Part shown: one piece after another, positions 33,191 through 43,185 of the stretch
How positions within the stretch are numbered: position 1 is the first letter of the stretch
Layout: each line of letters begins with the position of its first letter
From: Stenogyne calaminthoides
Taxonomy: Eukaryota > Streptophyta > Magnoliopsida > Lamiales > Lamiaceae
Assembly: GCA_037126765.1 (NCBI GenBank)
Contig: JBBCBC010000019.1
Span: forward strand, 25,690,222-25,754,221
Length of the DNA: 64,000 nt
Reading direction: 5' to 3'
The notes under the pieces: model-generated
What the model saw: only the letters and a program-made list of their open reading frames with translations
What the model was told of the DNA's origin: nothing
Database searches by the model: none
Position numbers and translations under genes: made by a program

Positions 33191-33421
33191 ATTTAGAATT
33201 ATATTAATGTTTAAATTCATTTTATTATTAAGTAATTCTTTTGTATATTTATGTACGTTAATTTAATAATTATAGTTTTGTACTTGTAATATAAAAATTA
33301 TAAAATTGTATATATCGAATTTTAATACACGTCTGATATGGATTATTAATAAAATCATTGTGTTGTAATATGTTATTGAATGATAAAATAACTTAATAAA
33401 TTGATTGCTTATACAATTGAA

Positions 33422-34152
33422 TTACCAAAAAAAAAACATGATTAAGATATATTTTGCGCATAAGCAAATACATGAATTACTTAAATAGATACACATTACA
33501 AATTTTGAAAGACTTCCTAATGTACAACATTTTTTTGTAGATCGAGTATGTTCACCATCTTCGTCACAAATAAAAATTTTGTGATTAGTCACTCTTGAAA
33601 CTGCAACATACAATTGGCCATGACTACAAACGGGCTTTTTCAACAATAGTCCAACTTGATAGAGCGATTAACCTTGACTTTTATTTATTTTCAGGTCGTA
33701 AGATATGATCAAGGTAATTTGTCTTCTTTGAAACCTAATGGTAACCTCATATCTGATGGAGTTGATGACATTATTTGAATCATAACTTTATAGCTTTCAT
33801 TGCTTCAATTTTTTGCTTCTAAAACATGTAAACCAAGCTTAGTAATTATCAGTTAAGTAACATTACACAAACCAAGTGAATGATCCATATTTCTTAACAA
33901 CATTACATGAGTGTCAACCTTCAGTTTTAGCTTGTGATTAGGAACTCCTGAACACCTTATTCCATTTTGAAACTCTAGGGTGTGTACATCAACTAATACG
34001 TCGACATTTGAATTGGACTTGCATGCACTGTCCGACCTTAAATACATTTTTGACTCACCAGAATTCAATGAAAACATATGATTCATAATGTCAACGACAT
34101 CAAGTGTCGATGTCAGTATAGTACGATCCTTCAAAAAACTCATATCGCGCAC
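33422..34152 (-). pseudogene. Helitron helicase (PIF1-type) C-terminal remnant
   Basis: Two frames carry the end of a Helitron Rep/Hel protein. The first (34152-33853) reads LKDRTILTSTLDVVDIMN, CSGVPNHKLKLKVDTHVMLL and MDHSLGLCN. The second (33646-33422) has SHGQLYVAVSRVTNHK, the PIF1-family C-terminal helicase signature. Sequence between them is degenerate but still alignable (KLGLHVLEAK, SDMRLPLGF), with several stops. The Rep domain and the N-terminal helicase part are absent. It lies in the right position and strand relative to the Helitron 3' end 260 bp away. Confidence 0.78.
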
Positions 34153-34165
34153 TTAAAGGACAAAT

Positions 34166-35942
34166 AAGTACTTTAAATTATTTGGAACTACCTATTCTAA
34201 ACTCTTCAACCTCGAGACATTTCAGGTTGAAGCTAAGCCTTGGTAGCATTATGTGATGAAGAAAGTACTACCAAATCTAAAATTTAAATAAAGAAAATAT
34301 CAGTATGTGTCACAAACTACATAAACGTAAGATAATTTAGATATTTTGTTATTCACTATTTGGTTTACCATTAAAAAAAAAATTTCTACAAAATTGCACT
34401 ATTAAAACAGGCGGTTCCTATCTAGCGTTCCTAACATGTGCCTCCATCTGATCTGTATATTCCTCCCAAAATGAGCAGTGCATTCAAGTCCTACAACATT
34501 AACATAACATTTGTATGTGTAAAGTAGGTTTTTTTTTTTAAATACAACACTTAATTGAATCATTGTAAAAGTATAATTGATCAATACTATATGTCTTCGA
34601 GTACGATCTCCATCAATTTTGTCTCTGCAACATTGCTCATGATTTGTTTAGGTATATTGACACTCACAACTCTACCAATAACATCCATAAAGATCAAAAT
34701 TAAAACATTTTACCAAACATTTCAACTTCATTGAGATCTTCAATGTCGGAGAGATAGTTGAATTGCTTGAAATTGTACATCAGCGAGGGAAAAATATTTG
34801 GGTTATTGTATAAATATGATCGACTTTTTGTTGATGTAATGCAGTATTTGTTGTTTGTTAAACACGAAATTCTTGATTGCGTACAATATTTCCCTCAATC
34901 AACAGTGTGGAAAACCTATATTATATGTTTTTTATTTATCATTACAAAAAGAATCATAGTTAGTGACAAAAAAAATAGTGACAAATGAAAATTTGTCATT
35001 AGAAACACACATATAGTGACAACAATTGGTTATGCTACAGAATAACATAGGGTAGCATAACCAATTTTTGTCACTATATGTGTATTTTTAGTGACAAATA
35101 TTCATTTGTCACTAATTATTAATCTATAATTCTTTTTGTAGTGATAAATGGAGAACATATAATATAGGTTTTCTCCAATCTTGATTGAGAGAAGATTGTA
35201 CGCAATCAAGAATTTTGTGTTTAACAAGAACAAATACTGCATTACATAAACATAAAGTTGATCATTTTTATACGATAAACCATAGTTATTGAGGTCATTG
35301 ATGAGAATTTTCCCTCGCTGATGAACAATTCCAAGCAATTCAACTATCTCTTCGACATTGAAAATTTTAACGAAGTTAAAATGTTTGGTAAAATGTTTTA
35401 ATTTTGATATTTACTGATGTTATTGGTAGAGTTGTGAGTGTCATATACCTAAAAAAAGTAACGAGCAATGTTGTAGAGACAAAATTGATGGAGATCGTAC
35501 TCGAGGACACTTAGTAATGATCAATTTTACTCTTACAATGATTCAGCTAAGTGTTTTTTTAAACCTACTTTACACATACAAATGTTATGTTAATGTTGTA
35601 GGAGGACTCGAATGCGTTGCTCATTGTGTGAGGACTATGCAGATCAGATGGAGGCATATGTTAGGAACACTAGACAGAAACCACCTATTTTAATAGTGCA
35701 ATTATGTAGGGCAATTTTATTTTTTTTATGGTAAACCAAATAGTGAATAACAAAATATCTAAATTAACTTATGTTTTATGTAGTTTCTGACACATACTGA
35801 TATTTTCTTCATAAAATTTCAGATTTTTTCGTACTTTCTTCATCATATATTTAATGCTACCAAAGCTTAGCTTCAACTTGAATGCCTCGAGGTTGAAGAG
35901 TTCAAGAAGAGGTAGTGCTAAACAATTTAAAGTACTTGTTCA
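34166..35942. repeat. Large inverted duplication (arms ~880 bp) of an RPA-like fragment
   Basis: The left arm (34166-about 35041) and right arm (about 35052-35942) are reverse complements at very roughly 90 percent identity by eye. Examples are TTAAAGTACTT at both outer edges and TGGAGATCGTACTCGA in mirror positions. The right arm carries RPA-like coding sequence on the plus strand. The left arm carries the same on the minus strand, abutting the Helitron helicase remnant. A MITE with palindromic structure occupies the centre. Confidence 0.82.
34940..35143. mobile_element. CACTA-type palindromic MITE at the apex of the inverted duplication
   Basis: Ends CATTACAAAAAG and CTTTTTGTAGTG are inverted CACTA-like termini. 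Inside, TTAGTGACAAA / TTTGTCACTAA and GGTTATGCTAC / GTAGCATAACC form a near-complete foldback. The 204-bp unit is non-coding. Confidence 0.65.
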
Positions 35943-36154
35943 TACCTCATTAATTTTTTTTAAAATTGTACACATAACTTTTTTGTGATATTTTTAAAAG
36001 TTTGATGATGACTCTACTCTAATGATTCTTGTGAGTTCAGTTTCGGTTGCATCTGCTACAACTAAAGAACAAACCACTGAGAATCTTAATATCAAGACTA
36101 TAGAACAGTTGACTCAAGACAGAGAGTTATATTTGTAAGAACTTAAATACTTTA
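35395..36154 (+). pseudogene. RPA70-like gene remnant, OB-fold part (5' piece)
   Basis: Exon-like pieces on the plus strand match replication protein A large-subunit homologues of plants. TDVIGRVVSV and TKLMEIVLEDT lie around 35410-35505, EDYADQMEAYVRNTRQ and PPILIVQLCR at about 35625-35700. Further pieces are at about 35822-35960 (PKLSFNLNASRL) and 36001-36140 (KEQTTENLNIKTIEQLTQ). The family binds single-stranded DNA and related genes are carried by plant Helitrons. Stops and frame changes break it, and the SIRE-like element at 36155 cuts it off from its 3' exons at 52799. A Helitron origin is inferred from the adjoining helicase; a host RPA gene fragment is the alternative. Confidence 0.65.
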
Positions 36155-37629
36155 TGTAGGTCCCGAACGGGTTTCAGTGAGGGTGGAAGTCTAGAGGGGA
36201 GGGGTGAATAGACTTCCAAAACTTTTTCGTGGATCAGGTAAGCAAGTAATCCCGATCAGAGTGCGGAGTGAATCAGTATGGACTGATATCCGACTTACTG
36301 ATTTGTCAAGCAAATCAGTTCGGCGTCTATCAGTTTAACTGATGGTGCGGAAGATTAGTTAACCCGTGTGAAAACCAGTTTTAATCAACTAAGGATTTTG
36401 ACCAGTAGAGTTCAGATCAGATGACAAGGGCGTCAAACTGATCAGATCACTAGCTTGATGCTAATCTGATTCAGGTACAGAATATGCATGCAGATAACAA
36501 GAGTAGTGTGCAAGTAAGTGTGAAGGAATGTAAAGGCACACAATTTATAGTGGTTCGGACAACTTGTCCTACATCCACTCTTCCCTATCAGCAGGAGCAC
36601 CAACTTAGCCAACTGGACTTAGATTATTGTGTTAGTACAACACAGTACAACCAACAGATGTTTCACGAGTTCTCACTCAACCAATCCCAGAAATCTAATC
36701 TAGAAACCCTAGGCAGAAATCTTGCTATAACAAACTTAACCCAACTTTTGTTTGGGTATAAGATTTGTGTTGTTCCAACTGGAATACTATCCTCTCTTTT
36801 GAGTAGCCTTAAGCTAGAGGATAAGTATTCTATGCTAAGAACTATGGGATGAACACTTAAGAATAAATCTTGAATTCGTGTTCTTCGTGCGGAAATCTTG
36901 AGAGCTTGAGCTTGAATATAATTTCCGTTACCTTACTCTGAAGGTTGATCTCATATTTATATGAATGAAATCGAACTAGCCGTTGGAGAGCAATTCGAAT
37001 TTTGGTCTATTTTAGGTAAGCTTGCAGAGTTGATATGATTTTCATCAGAGCCGACATGGCCGAAAGCGTGCAATTTTGTCCTTTCTAGCCGTTGAACTTT
37101 AAGCCTTCAACCCTGAGTCCCATCAGTTCCATACAAACGTGTCGATCTCTCATTGGCTAGCAAGTACCATGAATGCTAGTCTTGATAGATCTAAATGCTT
37201 GTTGTCTGATCGATTTGTTTGAAGTAGGTTGTAACTTTCTGAGTTAAACCTTTCTTGGAACTGAACAAATCAGATAAACTGATTTGTCTTACTTGAAGTC
37301 TTCAACTGTAAGTTGTCTTAACTCAACTTACTGACTTTATCTGATGTACTTCGATCTGGTCTTCATTCTTGATATCTTCTTCATGACTCCAGATAGGTTC
37401 TGATCTTCGCTTCTGATCTTTACTTCTAATCTTCAAGACTTAGAACCACTTACATTGAGTTCCCCCTCAATGTGTGATCTCTTCTAACTTTACATCAGTT
37501 GTTCTATACAATGATTATCAACTGGTCAACTTAGTTCTTAAGCTAAATCATCAGTCAGCTAATATTTTATGACTGGTCCTATTACATCTGTTTTGGAACT
37601 TTTATCAAAACTTAATAAATTTCCCAACA
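36155..37629 (-). repeat. SIRE-like 3' LTR
   Basis: TGTAGGTCCCGAACGG to TTTCCCAACA. TATA box at 36954-36961 with TCCAACGGCTA at 36977-36987 upstream (minus strand). Confidence 0.9.
36954..36987 (-). promoter_or_regulatory. LTR promoter: TATA box with perfect MSA consensus (3' LTR)
   Basis: TCCAACGGCTA matches YCYAACGGYYA at all 11 positions and lies 15 bp upstream of TATAAATA on the minus strand. This is the copy that would read out into flanking DNA. Confidence 0.62.
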
Positions 37630-37648
37630 GTTTCCCCCTTTTTGATAA
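37630..37648 (-). other. Polypurine tract of SIRE-like element
   Basis: Minus strand TTATCAAAAAGGGGGAAAC directly before the 3' LTR. Same tract as in the family A elements. Confidence 0.82.
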
Positions 37649-37819
37649 AACCAAAACATATGAGAAACCAACATCAGTTGATAAGTATAAAGCATGTAAA
37701 GACAGATAATCAGAAGACAGTGAGAGATTGTCTTAGGATCAGAAAAGGTATTCAGATAAAGCAATTACACAATACATTGGAAAAACAAAATAGAAACTGA
37801 TCATACGGTCTTCTGGTCA

Positions 37820-38569
37820 TTAGTCAGTGGGCTTATATCCTTCTGTCATCTCTTTCAAGCTTTGAGGAACATTGAAGATCCTGTACAGCTTCCATTTGAC
37901 ATCAGATATCTGGCCCGAATCAGATATGGCAGCTTTGCCAAGCAGTCCAAAGTAGAATCTCTCAAAAGCCAGTCTGTCAAATGTCTCATCAGCTTTCTTC
38001 TTGTAATCCAACACATCATAAGGAGGATGTGTGATCTTGGCATTTATGCTTTTCGCATCCTTCTGAATTTCTTTCAAGAAGTCCGGATGCTTGTTCTCCA
38101 TCCAATTCAGGAACTCCTCATCAGGAGATTCTTCAGTAGGCACAATGTTTAGAACAAAAGCATCCAGCAGCCATTCTGCTCTGATTTTCCACCAAGTTTC
38201 CATTTGTGCCCCTTTCCTCTCATCCTGCCTGATGATGTCTTCAACTTTAGCTGGGATCAGAGGCTCAAACAAGTCTTTTCCAATCTGCCCTTTCTTCAAT
38301 CTGGCAGAGTACCTCTTCTTTAGTCCTTCAGACTCAGCTAGTTTCTCTTTCTTCCTCTCCATCTCATTAACCCTAGCTTCTTCTTCTAACAGCTCTTCAG
38401 TCAGTCTGGCAGCCAATCTTCTATCAGCTTTGACCTGAGCAGCTGATGCACTTCGAGTTACTCTTAGAGTGGTTTGAGCATGAGTAGGTAGAAGTGCAGA
38501 GTGAGATGGACCAGTTCCTTTTCCCTTCAGTTTAGCTCTCTCAAGCCTTGCTCTAACTTCAATTGCCAT
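37820..38569 (-). CDS. Extra ORF 2 of SIRE-like element, uninterrupted, unknown function
   Basis: 249 codons without a break, starting MAIEVRARLERAK. The N-terminal third is basic with a Glu/Arg-rich coiled-coil stretch (RLTEELLEEEARVNEMERKK). The C-terminal part has tryptophan-rich segments (METWWKIRAEWLLDA, DEEFLNWMENKHPDF). No membrane segment or known domain is recognised. It lies last before the polypurine tract, so it belongs to the element. It may be the C-terminal half of the preceding ORF separated by stops. That it stayed open while every other ORF here is broken is notable. Confidence 0.6.
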   Translation of the reverse strand: MAIEVRARLERAKLKGKGTGPSHSALLPTHAQTTLRVTRSASAAQVKADRRLAARLTEELLEEEARVNEMERKKEKLAESEGLKKRYSARLKKGQIGKDLFEPLIPAKVEDIIRQDERKGAQMETWWKIRAEWLLDAFVLNIVPTEESPDEEFLNWMENKHPDFLKEIQKDAKSINAKITHPPYDVLDYKKKADETFDRLAFERFYFGLLGKAAISDSGQISDVKWKLYRIFNVPQSLKEMTEGYKPTD

Positions 38570-38738
38570 ATCATCCAGATCATCTAACCTTTGGCCATGT
38601 GATTCAACTGTCTGGATGAGTTCTTTTGTTGTCCTGATCAGATCAGTTGGTTTCTCAACCTGTCCTTCCCCCTTTTTGGTTTGATAAAAAAATTGGCGAA
38701 ATATGGGAAGTCAGGGAGCCAAAACTGACAACAAGCAC

Positions 38739-41024
38739 CTAATTGAGGTCATTAACATTCAATCCTTGAGCTTGAACAGATAAGTCTTTGATTTTGTTTA
38801 CCAGCTCGGCTTTGGCAGTCTCTATGGCAGATGAAAAAGTGAGGATTCGCTTGTCTAGCTTTTCTTCAGTTGCACCAAGCTTGTGCCACCAGTAGAGATA
38901 CTTCCAGGTTTGAGATCTTTGCCAGATTGTCATTCACAGTCTTCGTGTAGTCAGTTGTGACCTTCTTAATATCCATGGCAAATTGTTCTTTCAAATCAGT
39001 TACCTGAGAAGTCATAAATTGCCTATGCTCTTCCATGACTTTGGTTGATGTCTGACGACGATCTGCTATTGTGTTGCTAATGGAATTCGCCAGAACACCC
39101 TCAACCTCTTGTTGCAACAGTTCTTTAAAGCATGATTTGATCTCTTTTAGCTGATCAGATGTGACATGTGTTGGAGGAATATTCATAATGGCCTGACCTG
39201 TTGGATCTTGTGAAGATTCAATAGTTTCCCCAGTCACATTCGCCTCCGATGGTTGGTCTAGTACTGGAACACTAGCTCCACCCTCATCGGCAACTGCCAC
39301 TTCCTTCTGTAGCTCTCCTTCCTTGACTTCTTCATCTGTTGATTTACCCAGTTTTTGGTAAACCAACCTTTTAACCGCATCAGAAGATAGCAAGGAAACT
39401 GGTGAGTTTATTCCTGCAGCTTTCTTCATATCGAAGTCAAAATCAGCAAACTCATCAGCTCCTCCCATCTGTTCCATGATGATAACGAAGTCCGTGAAGT
39501 TCTTCAATCGCAGATCTCTCCAGGCCAGAATCTCCACAACCTCATCCTTGATCAGAGAATGTTCAGACAATTCAGGGAATGCAAGCTCCAATTCTCATTC
39601 AATGCGTAGTCTAATCATATGACCAGAAATTGTTTTGTCTACCCTGGACACATACTTGTTTACTGAAGATGAGGGTTGATCGGTTTCCACAATATCAGAT
39701 TTATCCTTTGCAGGTTCTTGTGGAGGTTCTGCTTCTGACTCTACCTGTTGTGAATCTTTTTCAGGCTGTTCAATCTCCTGCCTTTCTCCCTTCTGTTGTT
39801 CCTTCTCCTGTTCTCCAACTATATCTTCTTCCATTGGAGAAGAAGAGGGAGAGATTTCCATCTATTTAGGCTCCTGAACTTGCGATCGAGCAGGTGATTG
39901 AGCTCTTGATTGAGGAGAAGGGGACCTAATCAGTTCACCACCAGCTGGCTCCTCCTCTGGTTGATCTAGTGAACTAGCAGCTTGGGACTTTTGCTTCCCA
40001 GATGTATCAGACTGTTTCCTTCTTGAACCAACTGATTTACTGTCTGCCTTGCTTTTGGCAGTTTCCTGCTCAGTGTCGGTTTCCTCCTCCTCTGCTCCTC
40101 CTTCCAAGAACAGAGTCATTGGAGTCTGCTTATATTTCTTTGTTCTGACACCCGAGGCACCAGCTTTGGCTTTCTTCTTCTTAGCAGATGTAGGCTGGGC
40201 TGCCTCTTCTGTATCAGCTCCTTTCCTCTTTTTCTTGATGGTCATCTGAGGATCTGAATCAGATGGACCATAGATCCTTGTAGAATCAGTTAGAAAGGCT
40301 TTGTAATGCTTATGTCCTTCCGTGTCCCATTCCATCTCCGGCAGTTTATCCCTTAGAATCACAGCAACCTTATTCAGATTTCCGATTCTCTTCTTTAGAT
40401 AGACCTCTCTCTTCTCGTTCACTCCAAATTTCTGATGTTCTTGAACAAGAACCGCCTTCAGATTCCCAAACCAGTTAATGTTCTTGGCCCTATCAACCAT
40501 GGCAGCCAAGAAATCCAGTTTAACTGTTGTCAGTCCGTCAGGACTGAAAGTAATTCCAAGAATGGTTTTTGACAGAATGTCAAAAAGTAGTCTATATTTT
40601 CTCTTGAGCATGGGTTTGACGAACCCTGAAGTATAGCTCTTGTCGGCTTCCCAGAACAATTCATCTCTGATCTTATCATCATCCTCATCTCTATAGTGTG
40701 TAGGTGAAATCTTTCTCTTGGAAGAGCAAAGATTCTGATCAAATCTGCATTGGAGACAACAATTTCGTCTCCATTCACTGTAGATTTCAACTCATCTCCT
40801 GGTGAGGTGACCAAATTCCTGAGAAATTCTAAGGCTTCATATTGCATCACCGAATTTCCTTGCCGTGAGCAAAAGTGATCTAGATTGTTTTCCCTCAGAA
40901 TCTACTCAACTTCTTGTAATTCTGGGTCCTGAGTTACCCCAAACGTCACATATCGATCCTCAACAACTTGTTGGACTAGTGCAGCATAGTTACACATGAT
41001 TTTTCCCATACCGTGTGTAGTCAT
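38739..41024 (-). pseudogene. Extra ORF 1 (env-like position) of SIRE-like element, several stops
   Basis: Starts MTTHGMGKIMCNYA at 41024, about 90 bp from the nested insertion. In-frame stops occur at about 40910, 39862-39864 and 39592-39594. Frame changes occur near 40710 and 38900. The first third contains KYRLLFDILSKTILGITF and LDFLAAMVDRAKNINW, which resemble the 'putative plant transposon protein' domain found in ORFs after pol in plant copia and gypsy elements. The middle is Lys/Glu/Gln-rich and low-complexity. The last third has EILAWRDLRLKNFTDFV and a coiled coil (EEKLDKRILTFSSAIETAKAEL). No signal peptide or clear membrane span is seen, so 'env-like' describes position only. A homologous segment sits inside the LTR at 43910-44424. 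Confidence 0.65.
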
Positions 41025-41115
41025 CTGTAGAAATACATAATTATAAGCACTTATGAGCATTTATGATTAAGAACAGGGGTATGTGCCATAAGTTAATACC
41101 CTTTTCAAACAAACA

Positions 41116-42836
41116 TGTTGGGATATTTTAGTTTTGATAATTTATGCCAAAACATTATCAACTTGTGTTATTCAAGCTAATTTACAGGTAACAAGTTAAG
41201 GGGGAACGAGAGAACAAATTAAGGGGGAACTCACGAAAATCGAAAGAAGATGATCGAGATCGACGAGGTCAGAGAGGACGAGACCGACGAGATCGATGAG
41301 TAAGATGAGTTCCGTGAGTCAACCGATAAAAATGGCAAAATCGAAATTGAAGAAAAGTTAAAGCCAAAGAAATCGAAGAGAAGGTTGCGGATCGAAGATG
41401 AAGCAGATGAGATCGATCAAGATCGACGTGATCGAGATCGAGATATGAAGATGAGCGGATGAGATCGATCAAGATCGACGGATCGAGATCGATATGATAA
41501 CCTCGACACGCTAACCGATGTAATCGACTGATGTTATCCTCGAGATGATCCTCAAGAAGTGTTGATCTCGATCAATGAAATATCAAGATCGAAGAAGAAA
41601 TCGATACTTTGAAATCAATGTGACTGAGGGTCGAATGTCTCAATCTTCGAAGAGCCGAACTCAAGAAGCCCGAGTGTCGAGATACCCGACAGACAAGGTC
41701 CACCAAGTAAAGTCTCGCCAATTAAGAAACCCGAGACTCAGATAGAACTGAAGAAACTGAAGACTCAGTATGTCACTAAAGACACTGAGGCTCAGATAAA
41801 CCTGAAGGCTCAGATAACCTGAAGGTTCAGATAAGGTTCAGATAACCTGAAGGCTTAGATAGCTCAGATAACCTAAAGGTTCAGATAGCTCAGATAACCT
41901 GAAGGCTCAGATAGCTCAGATAACTCAAGGCTCGGATAGAATCAAGATCCCGAGACTCGGAAGAAATCAAGAATATAGTAGTTAGATTCAAATTGACGTG
42001 GACCAATGAGAGGAAGACGACAAGCCCGAAAAAAGTCAAAAAAGTTTACAGAGTAGTATGGATTTGAATGTGATTCTCTCCAACGGTAACATTCAAATCC
42101 ACACTATAAATACAAGTTCTTCCTTCATTATCAAGTGTGGAAGTGTGGAGAAATGCGTGAAAACACCGTTGAAGCTACAGAGCCAAATCATCTAGCATTT
42201 CTACCATAAAACACAGAGCAAGAAATACACGCATATATTCAAGAGTGTTCTACCCTAGATCTAAGCACAAATGCTATATCCTAAGCTTAGAGAGATTTTC
42301 TCATCCTTAGCATTGAGGCTAAACAAATGTAAGGGAAAATCTCAACCTAGTTGGAAACCAAACAAACCTTTACCCAAATCAGTTTGAGTTAGGTTAAGTT
42401 TGTCACCGCAAGATTTCAGACTAGGGATTCTAGTTTCTGATTTCTGGGTTCGGTTGAGTGTGAACTCGGTAAACATCTATAGGCAATCCCGTAAGGGTGA
42501 TAAGTCCCGTTTGAGTGCGAACTCGGTAAACATCTGTTGGGTGTTGGACTAACACATAAAACTAAGTCCAGTAGGTTAAGTTGGTGCCCCGAAAGGGAAG
42601 AGTGGATGTAGGGCGGGTTTCGTCCGAACCACTATAAAATCTTGTGTGTTCTTTATAGCTTTATGTTTATACTTGTCATACGCATTCGATTACAAGCAAA
42701 ACAACACACATCGTTCTTAAAAGCAAAAAAATTGGAATCACTCTGCCCTCACCCCTGTTTTATATGCATCACATGACATGTTTGCTTCCGCACGCGCAAA
42801 ATGGGTTTTCCACAGCACCTAAAATCGGGACCATCA
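41116..42836 (+). repeat. Family A variant 5' LTR
   Basis: 1,721 bp. Contains GATCGAGATCGAC-rich repeats (41240-41500), CTCAGATAACCTGAAGG repeats (41780-41940) and a promoter at 42079-42112. The 3' half closely matches the LTRs of the element at 5406-9230 in opposite orientation. Confidence 0.8.
42079..42112 (+). promoter_or_regulatory. LTR promoter: MSA-like element and TATA box
   Basis: TCCAACGGTAA at 42079-42089 inside the GGATTTGAATGT / ACATTCAAATCC dyad, and TATAAATA at 42105-42112. Confidence 0.6.
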
Positions 42837-42837
42837 A

Positions 42838-43110
42838 TTGGTATTAGAGCGGGTTGTTCAAAAGGTCACTATTTTTCAAATATGAACATCTGAACTGATA
42901 CCAACAATTGGTATCAGAGCGGGTTGTTCAAAAGGTCACTGTTTTTCAAATATGAACATCTGAACTGATACCATCAATTGGTATCAAAGCGGCTTGTTCA
43001 AAAGGTCACTGTTTTTCAAATATGAACATCTGAACTGATACCATCAATTAGTATCAGAGCGGGAGTTCAAAAGATCACTGTTTTCAAAGTGACCACCTGA
43101 ACTGATCTAT
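42838..43110 (+). repeat. Tandem array of four primer binding sites, 70-bp period
   Basis: TTGGTATTAGAGC at 42838, TTGGTATCAGAGC at 42908, TTGGTATCAAAGC at 42978 and TTAGTATCAGAGC at 43048 are spaced exactly 70 bp apart. The sequence between them is repeated as well (TTGTTCAAAAGGTCACTG, TATGAACATCTGAACTG). Each following copy is preceded by CTGATACCA, the sense 3' end of initiator tRNA-Met, forming a short hairpin with the next site. Confidence 0.85.
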
Positions 43111-43165
43111 TTTAAAACAAAAACCCGATCTCTGTAAATGCATATATTTTTAATGTTTTGGCGTC

Positions 43166-43185
43166 ATTATCAAAAAGGGGGAAAT
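43166..43185 (+). other. Polypurine tract of family A variant
   Basis: ATTATCAAAAAGGGGGAAAT immediately before the 3' LTR at 43186. Confidence 0.82.

Noticed and set aside
34758..35338. ORFs on both strands in the inverted duplication
   Set aside because: They are mirror copies of the same AT-rich RPA intron/exon region, not separate genes.
38739..41024. Calling the ORF after pol a true envelope protein
   Set aside because: No signal peptide, membrane anchor or fusion-like feature is visible; only its position is env-like.
42838..43110. Repeats considered as tRNA gene fragments
   Set aside because: Only the 3' end complement of tRNA-iMet is present; no cloverleaf or A/B boxes. They are primer binding sites.
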